From the NCBI GenBank assembly GCA_033557465.1, contig CM066047.1, positions 806,001 through 870,000 on the forward strand: a stretch of 64,000 nt of DNA, read 5' to 3'. Positions 1 through 9,790 of the stretch are shown piece after piece (position 1 is the first letter of the stretch; the number at the start of each line of letters is the position of its first letter). The translations under genes and the position numbers were made by a program. The stretch comes from Ichthyophis bannanicus. Its lineage: Eukaryota > Chordata > Amphibia > Gymnophiona > Ichthyophiidae. Below the pieces are notes generated by a model that saw only the letters and a program-made list of their open reading frames with translations, ran no database searches and had not been told where the DNA came from.

Positions 1-2119
1 TTTCCACGTCATTTATGAATATGTCAAAAAGCAGCGGACCCAGCACAGATCCCTGGGGTACACCACTATTCACCTTTCTCCATTGGGAAAATTGGCCATT
101 TAGCCCTACCCTCTGCTTTCTATCTTTTAACCAGTTCCTGATCCACAATAGTACACTGCCTCCTATCCCATGACTCTTTAGTTTTGCCAAAGGTCTCTCA
201 TGAGGGACCTTGTCAAAGGCTTTCTGAAAGTCCAGATACACAATATCAACCGACTCACCTTTGTCCACCTGTTTATTCACTCCTTCAAAAAAACATAACA
301 GATTAGTAAGACAAGATCTTCCTTGTCTAAAGCCATGTTGGCTGTCTCCCATTAGGTCGTGACTATCTACATGCTGAGTAATTTTATTCTTTATGATGGT
401 TTCTACCATTTTTCCCGGTACTGATGTCAGGCTCACCGGTCTGTAGTTTCCCGGATCACCCCTCGAACCCTTTTTAAAAATTGGTGTTACATTGGCGATC
501 CTCCAATCCTCAGGTATTAGAGATGATTTTAATGATACTTCACAGATTACTGATAGCAGGTCTGCAATCTCAAATTTCAGTTCTTTCAACACCCTTGGAT
601 GTATACCATCCGGCTCAGGTGATTTGCTACTCTTCAGTTTATCTAATAGTTGTAAGACATCTTCCCGATGTATCGATATTTCCTTCAATTCTTCCGCACC
701 TTTAAATACCACTTCAGTCATGGGTAACATCCCTACATCTTCCTCAGTAAAGACAGAAGCAAAGAATTCATTCAGTCTCTCCGCTATCGCCTTGTCGCCT
801 CTTAGTGCTCCTTTGACCCCTTTATCATCTAATGGACCAACTGACTCTCTCACAGGTTTTTTGCTACGAATGTACTTGAAAAGGTCTTTATTTCGCGTTT
901 TTGCTTCCGCAGCAAGCTTCTTCTCAAATTCGCTCTTTGCCTGCCTTATCAATGCCTTGCATTTGACTTGCCAGTGCTTGTGCTGTTTCCAGGTTTCATC
1001 GTTTGGCTCTTTTTTCCATTTCCTGAAAGATGCTTTTTTGGCAACAGCCTCTCTGACCTCACCTTTAAACCATGCTGGCAGTTTTTTGGACTTCCTTCCA
1101 CTTTTCTTAAAGCGTGGAATACAGCTGGTCTGGGCTTCCAAGATAGTATTTTTCAACAACACCCAAGCTTGAAGTACGTCTTTAACCGTTGCAACTACTC
1201 CTTTTAGTTTTTTCTTAACTGTTTTCCTCATTTTATCATAGTCTCCCTTTCGAAAGTTAAAGGGTAGTACTGTGGATTTCCTTACTATCCCTCCTCCACT
1301 AATTAAATCAAAGGTGATCATGCTATGATCACTATTGCCAAGTGGCCCCAACACTCTTATCTCTTGCACTACATCTGGTGTTCCACTAAGGACTAGGTCT
1401 AATATTGCTTCCCCTCTGGTTGGTTCATGAACCAGCTGCTCCAAGAAGCAGTCATTTATTTCATCTATGAACTTTATCTCCCTAGCATGTCCTGTTGTGA
1501 CACTGACCCAGTCGATGCCGGGGTAATTGAAATCACCCATTATTATTACTGCACTGTAACTTTTGCTAGCTTCCTTGATTTCTTTGAGCATTTATTCATC
1601 CATTTGTTCATTCTGGCCAAGCGGACGATAGTACACCCCCACTGCCATCGCCTTCCCCTTTTTACATGGAATTTCAATCCATAGAGATTCTACAGGAAAT
1701 TTTGTTTCTTGCAAAACTTTAATCCTTTCTGACTCAATGCCCTCTCTAACATAGAGCGCAACCCCTCCACCAATTTGATCAGCTCTATCATTACGATATA
1801 GTTTGTACCCAGGTATCACAGTGTCCCACTGGTTGTCCTCCTTCCACCATGTCTCTGATATTCCAATCATATCTAACCTCTCGTTTAGTGCTATATATTC
1901 TAACTCTCCCATCTTGTTTTGTAGACTTCTAGCATTTGCATACAAGCATTTTAGAGACTGTATTTTATTCATATTAATTTGGCTATTGGTAGACATGGGT
2001 AACTTGGGATCTTTAAGCTCTGTCTGCTCCATACTCGAGGGCATTTGGGCTACTTTACTCTTTTTTGGAACCTCTCTGCTTTTTGTAGTATCCTTCAAGG
2101 ATACATTCTTCCGAACCAT
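1..2119 (-). pseudogene. CR1 ORF2: endonuclease-reverse transcriptase, one nonsense codon
   Basis: ORF2 nicks target DNA and reverse-transcribes the element RNA. Residues about 55-175 match the CR1 endonuclease start, with the motifs NARSLQNK, ETWW and GGGVALYV. A TAA at 1592-1594 replaces the glutamine expected after the QMDE motif (CAA to TAA). The same frame then stays open to position 1: the codons I checked at about 1231, 409 and 172 are in register. It carries MGDFNYP, NYRPVSLTS, QHGFRQGRS and the DFQKAFDKVPH block before leaving the window. This is therefore a nearly intact ORF with one visible stop. The RT catalytic YADD/FADD box lies beyond the edge. Confidence 0.85.
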
Positions 2120-2949
2120 GCGCTCTTGGGCGACTGTTGGCTTTCCCCTATTATCTATTTTAAAAGCTGCTCTATCTCCTTTTTAAAGGTTAATGCCAGC
2201 AGCCTGGTTCCATCCCGGTTAAGGTGAAGCCCATCCCTTCGGAAGAGCCCCTCCTTTCCCCAGAATGTTCCCCAGTTCCTAACAAATCCGAACCCCTCAT
2301 CTCTGCACCATTGTCTCATCCACGCATTGAGACTCCGGAGCTCTGCCTGCCTTTTGGGTCCTGCGCGTGGAACGGGAAGCATTTCAGAGAACGCTACCCT
2401 GGAAGTTCTGGATTTCAACTTCCTACCTAAAAGCCTAAATTTAGCTTCCAGGACTTCCCTACCACATTTTCCTATGTCATTGGTACCGACATGTACCAAG
2501 ACAGCAGACTCCTCCCCAGCACTATCTAAGACCTTATCTAGGTGGCGTGTGAGGTCCGCTTCCTTTGCACCAGGCAGGCATGTTACCAGGCGATCCTCAC
2601 GTCCACCAGCCACCCAGCTATCTACATGCCTAATGATCGAATCACCAACTATAACTGCTGTCCTAACCCTTCCCTCATGGGCACTTGGCCCTGGAGAAAC
2701 CTCCTCGGTGCGAGAGGGGTTTACATCACCTGGAGGACAGGTTCTAGTTACAGGATCACTTCCTGCCACACCAGGGTGATGCTCTCCTGTCACGTGACCT
2801 CTCTCCTCCATGGCAACAGGGATGCTGCCAGACTGGAGGTGGGACTTCAGGACTATATCCCTGTAGGTCTCGTCTATGTACCTCTCTGTCTGTCTTATGT
2901 TTTCCAAGTCTGCTACTCTAGCCTCTAGAGAACGGACTCGTTCCCTTGA
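1..2949 (-). mobile_element. CR1 LINE copy a, full 5' end, 3' end beyond window
   Basis: A CR1-clade non-LTR retrotransposon reads right to left and runs off the left edge. It enters directly from DIRS RNase H sequence near 2950, so it is inserted in DIRS copy A in the same orientation. It contains an ORF1 with an SGNH-esterase-like domain and an ORF2 with apurinic endonuclease and reverse transcriptase. The two are separated by about 35 bp. The sequence closely matches CR1 copy b at 9.7-11.6 kb, so both belong to one subfamily. The exact 5' boundary is inferred from where DIRS homology stops and is accurate to about 10 bp. Confidence 0.85.
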
Positions 2950-3183
2950 TCCTGTGCCCCCCTGCTTGTTGACATAAACCATCGCCACTTGGTTGTCTGT
3001 CTGCACCAAGACAGCCCGGTGGGCCAGGGTATGGGCGAAGGCCTTGAGGGCTAAACGTATCGCTCTGAGTTCTAGCAGGTTGATCTGTTGAGTGGCCTCC
3101 CATGGGGACCACAGGCCCTGTGTGCACTTGCCCAGGCAATGTGCACCCCAGCCTTGCAAGGAGGCATCGGTTGTGAGTACCAC
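2155..3183 (-). pseudogene. Chimeric frame: DIRS RNase H joined to CR1 ORF1 (SGNH esterase-like)
   Basis: One uninterrupted 342-codon frame spans two unrelated elements. Residues 1 to about 77 are DIRS RNase H, with the motifs TTDAS, LLELRAI and QTDNQVA. The rest is CR1 ORF1. A short coiled or heptad-like stretch (RVRSLEARVADLEN) is followed by an esterase-like domain with GDSI near residue 180, HVGTNDIG near 230 and DGLHLN near 315. These correspond to the Ser, Gly-x-Asn and Asp-x-x-His blocks of SGNH hydrolases. In CR1 elements ORF1 binds RNA or membrane in the retrotransposition complex. The fusion arises because CR1 a landed in frame in the DIRS gene. There is no evidence that it is expressed. 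Confidence 0.8.
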
Positions 3184-4379
3184 AGTGGGAACAGGTACCT
3201 CAAAAGGAACCCCCCTGTAGCAGATTGGGGGAGTGTAACCACCACTGCAGGGAGTTCAGGAAAGGTTTGGACACCCTTACTCTGTCTCTGAGGTTTCCTG
3301 TGGCCTGCCTCCACTGAGTTCTGAGACACCACTGTGCAGGCCGCATATTCAGGCGAGCATTGGGGGTCACATGCACTGTCGATGCCATATGGCTTAGGAG
3401 CCGTAGGCAAAGCCTGGCAGAAACCAAGGGGTTGCACGGGAACCGGCTGGCCAAGCTCATCAGCCTTTCCGCCCTGTCCTCTGGCAAGTAAGCCTTCGCC
3501 TGCAGAGAGTCCAACCTTGCCCCTTTGAACTCCAGGTTTGGGAGGGGAGCAAAGTGGACTTTGCGAAGTTTATGAAAAACCCCAGTTGCTGAAGAAGAGA
3601 GACAGTACGGAGGGTGGCTTGCCTTGCCTCGCCTCCTGGAGAGTCTGACCTCTGATGAGCCAGTCGTCCAGGTAGGGGAAGACAAAAATATCCTGGTTTC
3701 TCAAGTAGGCCGCTACCACAGCTAGGCACTTTGTGAAAACCTGTGGAGCGGAGGTTAGGCCAAAGGGCAGTACCCTGTACTGAAAATGGCTTGCTGCCAC
3801 CACGAACCTGAGGTACTTTCTGTGGTCTGGATGAATGAGGATGTGAGTGTACGCATCCTTTAGATCTAAGGAGCATAGCCAATCTCCCTGCTGGAGGTAG
3901 GGCAAAAGTGTTCCAAGAGTAAGCATCTTGAACTTCTCTTTTTCCAAGAACTTGTTGATCTTTCTCAGGTCCAGAATGGGCCGGAGACCTCCAGTCCGCT
4001 TTGGCACAAGAAAGTACCGGGAGTAGAAGCCCTGTCCCCACAAGTGTGGAGGTACAGGCTCTACCACCCTGTCTTGAAGCAGACCTATCAGTTCCTGGAG
4101 AAGGAGTTCCTGATGCAGAGGAGGCCGTGGAGGCTCCCCTGGGAAGTAGGTAGGGGGTACCTGATTGAAATGGAGCAGATAGCCCTTTTGGACTATGCTT
4201 AGTACCCAAGCATCCCTTGTGATGGGTGGCCACTGGTGGGCAAACAGGACCAAGCGACCCCCCGTGCTGAGATGGGCTAGCAGGGGTGGAAAGGCTATGC
4301 AGAGGGAGTCAAAAACCCCCTCCCTGCTGAGTAAGAGCAGGAGCTGGAGGCTTGGGGGTTTTCTGCCTACGGGGCCCAT
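2955..4379 (-). pseudogene. DIRS A reverse transcriptase/RNase H, frameshifted
   Basis: This polymerase copies DIRS RNA into DNA. The first frame begins at 4379 and overlaps the end of gag by about 70 bp in another frame. It contains the RT fingers block (LVPKRTGG, RPILDLRKINKF), DLKDAYTHI, the LPFGL block and the catalytic PYLDDWLI box at about 3655-3677. A frameshift near 3600 moves the thumb region (LLSHMASTVHV) to another frame, 3590-3200. A further shift near 3200 leads into RNase H (TTDAS, LLELRAI, QTDNQVA). The protein is cut at about 2955 by CR1 a. Catalytic residues survive but the frame does not. Confidence 0.85.
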
Positions 4380-6223
4380 GTCCCTGCCCCTTGGCCTGCT
4401 GACCCTGCTGGAGAGGCCTGATAATGAGGGAAAGGTTTCTAGGCAGGCGCCTTCCTCGGGTAAAAGGCCTTTTTCCTGAGCCCCCCTTCTTATGAGAAGG
4501 GGCAGAGGTTTTCCTGGACAATCTTGTCCTCGTCAGAGTCTCAGTCTCGAGCTCAGCGGCCTTTTCGGCCATGGGCTTGCCGAAGAGGTTTTCACTCCGG
4601 CATGGGACCAACTTGTCCTGCACCCATGGCTCGAGGTCTGATGACTGTAGCCATGCCTGGCATCGAGCAGCGATGCTGGCCGCTGCTACGCGGGCCGAAG
4701 CCTCGAAGCCATCATAGGCCGCCTGGGAGATGAATTTGGAACATTCCCGGACCCCCGAGGACAAGGATTGGAACCTCTGTAAAGGTTCCCCAGAGAGACC
4801 AGCTGAGAACCCGGCTACCTCTTTAGCCAGGTCCCGCAAGTACATGCCCATGTACAGCTGGTAGGCTTGGACATGGCAAGCAAGCATCGAGCCCTGAAAG
4901 CACTTTCTGCTGATGGCATCTAGGCTGCGGGCCTCCCTGCCGGGGGGCACCGCAAAGTGCATTTTCTGGCTCTTCAGACAATGCATGGCCGATTCCACAA
5001 CCATAGAATGGTGCCGCTGCTGCGCCTTCTGAAACCCAGGGCTCTTCCGGACTCGATACATGGAATCAATCCACTTGCTCAAAACCGGTGCCGAGGCCGG
5101 TGCCACCCACATTCGGAAGAGGAGCCGTTCCAGCATCGGAGGAACCGGCACAGTAAAGGCCTCCCTCGGGGGAGAGTCATACTGGACGGCATCGAGCTCT
5201 TCGGCTCGAGGCTCCTCCTCGGGGTCCGCAGGAACATTAAAGGCCTTGGCCATGTCCTTAACGAACTCCAAGAACCGGGTATCCTCTGGAGGGGACCTAC
5301 TCCGGGGCTCGGACTGCGGTGAGTCCGAAGGGACACACCGAGTCCTAAATGTATCCGGGGACTCCTAGTTCTCCGTCTCCCATGCAGACTCATCTGAAGA
5401 AGAGTCGAGGGGCTCCGACCGCACGGGTTCCGGCAACACCCACCCCGACGCCGGGGCCATCGGCGTCGACGCCCTCGGTCCTGAACGGGAGGTTGAGGGA
5501 GACCGTGACCGAGACCGGACTCGGGTCTTCATGGCTTCGAGAATCGGCTCTGTCTCCGGGATCGACTTAGACGTCGACTTCCTGGTGGTCGTGGCAGATG
5601 CACCAGTCAGGCTGGCCATCAGCACCCGCTGCTGATCCATGAAGGCAGACAATCTGCACTCCAAGGCTGTCAGCCTGAGTCCAAGCTCAGGAGACTCAGC
5701 AGCCACCGACTCAGGCCCCGGCGGCGCCGGGCCCGACGTCAGCTCCCTAGGAGGAGAGTCCTCAAGGACAACAGGACTTACGTGCTCGACAGACTCCGGC
5801 TCTACACGGGATACCTTAGTTAGCTTCTCCAGATCCAAGGGCCCGGGTCGGCGGTCAGGTCCGAGATCTGGCCTTCGAGGAACCAGACGCTTCCTCCGAC
5901 GCCGCCCTCACGAGCTTTTTCTTCCTCTTCTGCTCCCGACTGGGGGACCCCCTTTCAGAGGAACCCCGACGAAGCTCGGGGTCAGATTCTCGAGACATCG
6001 AGGCCTCTGACGAGGTTCGGGCTCGTCCGGAGGCCGAATCTGAGAAAATCCTCTCCTTCTGATGCTGCCGGCTCCTGAGTGCCTTGGTGGACATTTTGCC
6101 ACATGGGACACAGACCTTGGGATCATGATCAGGCCCGAGGCAACGCAGGCAGCAGTCGTGTGTGTCGGTAAGAGACATGAGTTTCTTACAACGATCACAC
6201 TTTTTAAAACCACTGGAGGCCAT
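4309..6223 (-). pseudogene. DIRS A gag-like ORF, one frameshift and one stop
   Basis: Gag-like protein of DIRS elements, presumed to form the RNA-protein particle. I place the start at the ATG at 6221-6223, because the product then begins with the motif MASSGFKKCDRC seen in the other copies. The N-terminus has paired Cys-x2-Cys motifs (CDRC, CLRC), a possible zinc knuckle. The middle is Ser/Arg-rich. The C-terminal half, from LEFVKDM, is an alpha-helical domain conserved in all copies (SMYRVRKSPGFQK, AWLQSSDLEPWVQDK), ending in a basic Gln-rich tail. A frameshift lies near 5845 and a TAG at 5365-5367. The stop is at 4309-4311. Confidence 0.8.
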
Positions 6224-6469
6224 CGGGGAAAAAAGGGCCCCCGTGAGGGCAAAGGACCGGCCCTCCAGGGAAAAGAAAAAAGAGCACGAACGCGTCCCAC
6301 GAAGGGCAAAAAAACCCGAAGACCGGCGTACCGAACCTGGGCGGGAAGGGGAACCGGCGTTGAACCGGACACAGAGGCGCAAGAATCGCAGAAAAAATCC
6401 AACTTTTCCGGGTGACAAGGACAGACGTCCGTTGGGCTCCATGGAAAAAAAGACTGAGCAAGATGGCAC

Positions 6470-6613
6470 CTTTGGGCGGGAAGGGGACAGCGCATGCGTG
6501 GATGTATTCCCAAAGGCTTTCTTGGAAAGCTAGGGAAATGCTCCGCATGGGGGCTCCATCGACGTCAATGTCACCCATATGTTAGGACTGACTTCCTGCT
6601 TGGTCCTGGAGAA
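6470..6613 (-). repeat. Left inverted terminal repeat of DIRS A
   Basis: The segment starts (minus strand) with a CTCCAGGACCAAGCAGGAA-like end and continues through ACATATGGGTGACAT. It is the reverse complement of the right ITR of copy D at about 48560-48710. It marks the 5' boundary of copy A. The outer end is at about 6613, where similarity stops. Confidence 0.8.
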
Positions 6614-6885
6614 AAAAACATTGCTAAAAAGGAATTTAGAGAACATAAAAACAAAGCTAAATTGCTTCTTAGTTGTTCCTTCAGGGAGTCCAGCATCCTG
6701 GCTCACTACCTCCTCCAACTGCTTGGAGACTGAGCATACTGGGGCTGGTGGGCAGTGCCAGCTGCATTAGTACTGTGTCATCAAAAGATGACATGCTCCA
6801 TCTCCAAGCTGCAGGAAGAGGTGTACACTACCCAGAAGTGCGGAACTGGACTGGAGGGACGATAAGGAACAGCTTTTACTACATC
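6614..6885. other. Unassigned spacer, perhaps an old DIRS terminus
   Basis: No gene is seen. A short stretch at 6843-6878 (ACTGGACTGGAGGGACGAT) resembles the terminus of the decayed DIRS family at 52.43-52.48 kb. The rest of the spacer may be host sequence or an old terminal repeat. Weak evidence. Confidence 0.3.
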
Positions 6886-7429
6886 ATAAGAACATAACAT
6901 AAGAACATAAGATATGCCATAATGGGTCAGACCAAGGTCCATCAAGCCCAGTATCCTGTTTCCAAAAGTGGCCAATCTAGGTCATACGTACCTAGCAGTT
7001 TCCCCAAAAGACACAGGTTCTGCAATGCTTGTACTGGGTCAAGCATTGATATTCTGGGTCCCTTCTTAATAATGGTTTATGGACTTTTCCTCCAGGAACT
7101 TGTCCAAATCTTTTTTAAACCCAGCTACACTAACAGCCTTTACTACATCCTCCGGTAACAAATTCCAGAGTTTGATTACATGTTGAGTGAAAAAATATTT
7201 TCTTTTATTAGTCTTAAATAGTTTACCTTGTAGCTTCATTGCCTGTCCCCTAGTCTTTCTATATTCTGATAACATAAACAATCGATCTACGTTTACCCAT
7301 TCCACTCCGTTCATTAATTTATAAACTTCTATCCTATCTCCCCTCAGCCGTCTCTTTTCCAGGTTAAAGAGCCCTAACTTTTTTAGCCTTTCTTCTTAGG
7401 AGTATCCTTCCATCCCCTTTACCATTTTA
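6886..7429 (-). mobile_element. 3' end of CR1 copy b
   Basis: The segment begins (plus strand) with repeated ACATAAGAACATA units and GGGTCAGACCAAGG, the usual 3' UTR of CR1. On the minus strand it continues up to the C-terminal part of ORF2 ([14 protein letters not shown] block, near 7340-7390). It is the missing tail of the CR1 body at 9700-11657. The material between them (7430-9699) was inserted or duplicated later, so the two together were one element. Confidence 0.8.
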
Positions 7430-7729
7430 TTTATTTATTTATTTTATTTATTTACATTCTCTTATATACCGCGCTATTCTGCATCAGTGCGGTTTACATT
7501 GAACAAACTGAAATTACATTGAACAGGGCATTGAACTTGGAGATAACTATTTTACAGGGAACATGGGCTATGGAGGGTTAAGTGGCTTGCCCAAAACCAC
7601 AAGGAGCACCTGTGGGACTAGAAACCCCAGTCCTTCTGGCCCAAGGTTGCTGTCCTCTAGTAGGATTTGAACCCCCGACCTTCCGGCCTGAAGTACCTTG
7701 CCCCAACCACTAGGCCACTCCTCCACTCC
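7430..7729 (-). mobile_element. tRNA-derived SINE with L2-type 3' tail (copy 1)
   Basis: On the minus strand the element starts near 7729 with a tRNA-like head holding an A box (TGGCCTAGTGG) and a B box (GGTTCAAATCC). It ends at the left in an A/T-rich (TAAA)n tail. Its last 70 bp before the tail (TGTAAACCGC, GCGGTATATAAGAGA) match the 3' end of the full-length L2 at 33.49-33.54 kb. It sits exactly at the breakpoint between oppositely oriented CR1 segments. Confidence 0.85.
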
Positions 7730-8062
7730 AACCCATGAGGATTGTGGAAAATTGCAAGAGGATCTTGATAAATTGGAAGACTGGGCATCAGAATGGCAGA
7801 TGAAATTTAATGTTGGCAAGTGCAAAGTTATGCACCCAGGGAAGAACAACCCAAACTATGGTTACACGATGCAAGGTTCCACTTTAGGAACCACCACCCA
7901 GGAAAAAGATTTAGGCGTCATTGTGGATAAGATGTTAAAACCCTCGGCCCAATGTGCAGCGGTGGCCAAGAGAGCAAATAGAATGCTAGGTATCATAAGG
8001 AAAGAAATGGAAAATAAAACAAAAGATATTATAATGTCTCTATATCGTTCCATGGTGAGACC
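7730..8062 (+). mobile_element. Inverted CR1 fragment, first part
   Basis: A plus-strand piece of CR1 ORF2 (motifs HEDCGKLQEDLDKLEDWAS, MLGIIRKEMENKTKD). It is the inverse of 9780-10125 in CR1 b and nearly identical to it. It is split by the LTR element at 8063-9610 and resumes at 9611. The frame is intact here but carries no complete domain. Confidence 0.85.
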
Positions 8063-8984
8063 TGTGATAAGGAAGCTTATAGCTCAGGAAGGAGCTATAG
8101 AAAAGGAAGTGACTCTGAACAAGCAACCTGTCAGTTCTGGTAGAAATAAGAAAACAGAATTTTTCCATAAAAGACTACCAGTCCCAGAATGCACCAGGTT
8201 TCCAACAGCCATTAGAGGAGCTGAAGTGGGGAAACGTGTGTTCAATCAGGAGGGCTATGAGGTAATCCCCAAGCACTCATCTCAAAGGGCAGGGCCTGAT
8301 TCAGCACAGCTGCGCTGTACTAGGGTGGAGCACTCATCAAAGCAGAATAAAGGTAGAGTTTATTCTACAGAGAATTATCCTCATCCTCAGATTCATCTTG
8401 GACAGCTTCATCATCTGGAGTATCATCAGAAGCAGAAGCCAGTGCGGACGGACAGAGAGGGCAAGAAACCCTTTGGAAGAAAGAAGAGAAAAGCATTTGG
8501 GAGGTCTAAAGGAGTCCAGAGCAGTACGTATACTGGGAGACATTCAAAAGGCCAGCATACACCATTGGACTGGGGAAAACCAGAGGAGTGGTGCTGCAGA
8601 GCTAGGAATCTCCAGACGGTACCTGTGAGGGAGATGGCTGCACTTGGAAGGGACCCTAGGACCCGTGCCAGAAGGTATGTGAAGAGAGATCCAGTGTCCA
8701 GGGATCTGGATTGGAAGGCTGGACATAAGAACTGGACTACATACTGGCCAGGCTATTTAGAGAGGAACTCTAACAGCAATGGAAGCTCAGGTATGAACAC
8801 TGATCTATGCCCTAGCTATACCCTTGAAAGACAGCAGGGAAACAAGTATTCACCTGAGAGTGCTCCATTGAGAAATTCCTCTGTACCAATCCATGATATT
8901 GAACCCATGATTGTTGAAGAAGGGGGAGAAGTCTTAGATACAGGCTGTGAATACATGGATTGCTCTCTGTCTAAACTCCTTTGA
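8063..8984 (+). other. Open frame of about 307 codons inside the LTR U3
   Basis: A frame entering from the CR1 fragment stays open through the U3 region to a stop at 8982-8984. The product is hydrophilic, with a basic middle (GRKKRKAFGR) and an acidic C-terminal part (IVEEGGEVLD). I do not recognise a family. Coding U3 regions are known in some complex retroviruses, but this could equally be a chance open frame. No start context or transcript can be shown. Confidence 0.35.
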
Positions 8985-9610
8985 TACTGTTACAAAGTAC
9001 AACAACCATCACAAAGAAATACAAACTTGTTCTTTAAATCTACTCAGAAAAGCTCCTGAGTAGGATTTGAGCCAAGCAGTAGAAAGTAAGCCAGCTAAGG
9101 AGTTTCATCTGGATAACTGCTAGCAATTGAGCCTTACCTAATTGCTTGTGAGCTCTGAGGAAATCACTTCTGAGTCTGTGTGTGAAGATATAAGAAGTTA
9201 ACCTGAAAAGAACAGTTTTTCCCTACTTTGTGGGTTTTGCTTGTTGTTTGATGCACAGCTAAGAAAATATTAGCTAGAGCCTACAGAAAAGACCAGTTTG
9301 TTACCAACCAGGTCTTTATTCTTTTGATTTGATTGCCTGCCAAGTTCAACTGTTGTTTTCCTGATTTTGTTTTTCTAAGTTTAACACTGAATGCAAGTAT
9401 CCTGTTTTATGTGCTACCAAGCATATCTGTGTTGGGAGAAATAACCCCATAAATAAATATCTTATTGGCTTTACACTCAAGCACAACTAATTATTGTGAG
9501 CGGCTGTGTCTGGTGTGAATGGACTGCATTTCCCACAATCCCTTGCAAATCATATTGATATATTTCTTTGCCAAGACTGTGAACATTCTCACCCAGGCAC
9601 CCGTCTGACA
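8063..9610 (+). mobile_element. Solo LTR, probable endogenous retrovirus-type LTR, 1548 bp
   Basis: The insert begins TGTGATAAGG and ends GTCTGACA, so it has TG...CA ends. It is flanked by the 4-bp duplication GACC (8059-8062 and 9611-9614). Removing it restores the CR1 reading across the site. A TATA-like box lies at 9189-9194 and an AATAAA signal at 9452-9457, the promoter/polyadenylation layout of an LTR. No gag, pol, env, primer-binding site or second LTR is present. That suggests a solo LTR left by recombination between two LTRs. About 1.1 kb would be U3. Orientation is plus, from the order of TATA and AATAAA. Confidence 0.7.
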
Positions 9611-9699
9611 GACCGCACCTTGAATATTGTGTGCAATTCTGGTCGCCGTATCTTAAAAAGGATATAGCGTTATTAGAAAAGGTTCAGAGAAGAGCCACT
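9611..9699 (+). mobile_element. Inverted CR1 fragment, second part
   Basis: This continues the plus-strand CR1 after the LTR (motifs [24 protein letters not shown]). It ends at about 9699, where the sequence turns back on itself into CR1 b. Confidence 0.85.
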
Positions 9700-9790
9700 C
9701 CATTTTGGTGGCTCTTCTCTGAACCTTTTCTAATAACGCTATATCCTTTTTAAGATACGGTGACCAGAATTGCGCACAATATTCAAGGTG
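9618..9790. repeat. Palindromic junction of two CR1 arms
   Basis: The bases before 9699 and after 9706 are near-perfect reverse complements (GGTTCAGAGAAGAGCCAC and its inverse) around a loop of about 7 bp. The arms are about 80 bp here. They extend through the pieces 7730-8062 and 9790-10125 if the LTR is disregarded. Confidence 0.85.

Larger units (their letters stand above)
2950..6613 (-). mobile_element. DIRS copy A, subfamily II, 3' part outside the window
   Basis: A DIRS-order (tyrosine recombinase) retrotransposon reading right to left. The order on the minus strand is ITR (6613-6470), gag, then reverse transcriptase/RNase H, then the CR1 a insertion at about 2950. The recombinase gene and right terminus should therefore lie left of position 1. 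Its terminal repeat matches the right ITR of copy D (48.5-48.74 kb) better than those of copies B, C, E and F. A and D are also GC-richer in gag, so they form a separate subfamily. Confidence 0.85.

Noticed and set aside
492..1172. Long plus-strand open frame in the CR1
   Set aside because: It is the antisense shadow of CR1 ORF2; the minus frame has the endonuclease and RT motifs. The same applies to 10676-11362.
7698..8984. A 428-codon host gene
   Set aside because: The first part is an inverted CR1 fragment and the rest is inside the LTR, so it is a joined frame, not a gene.
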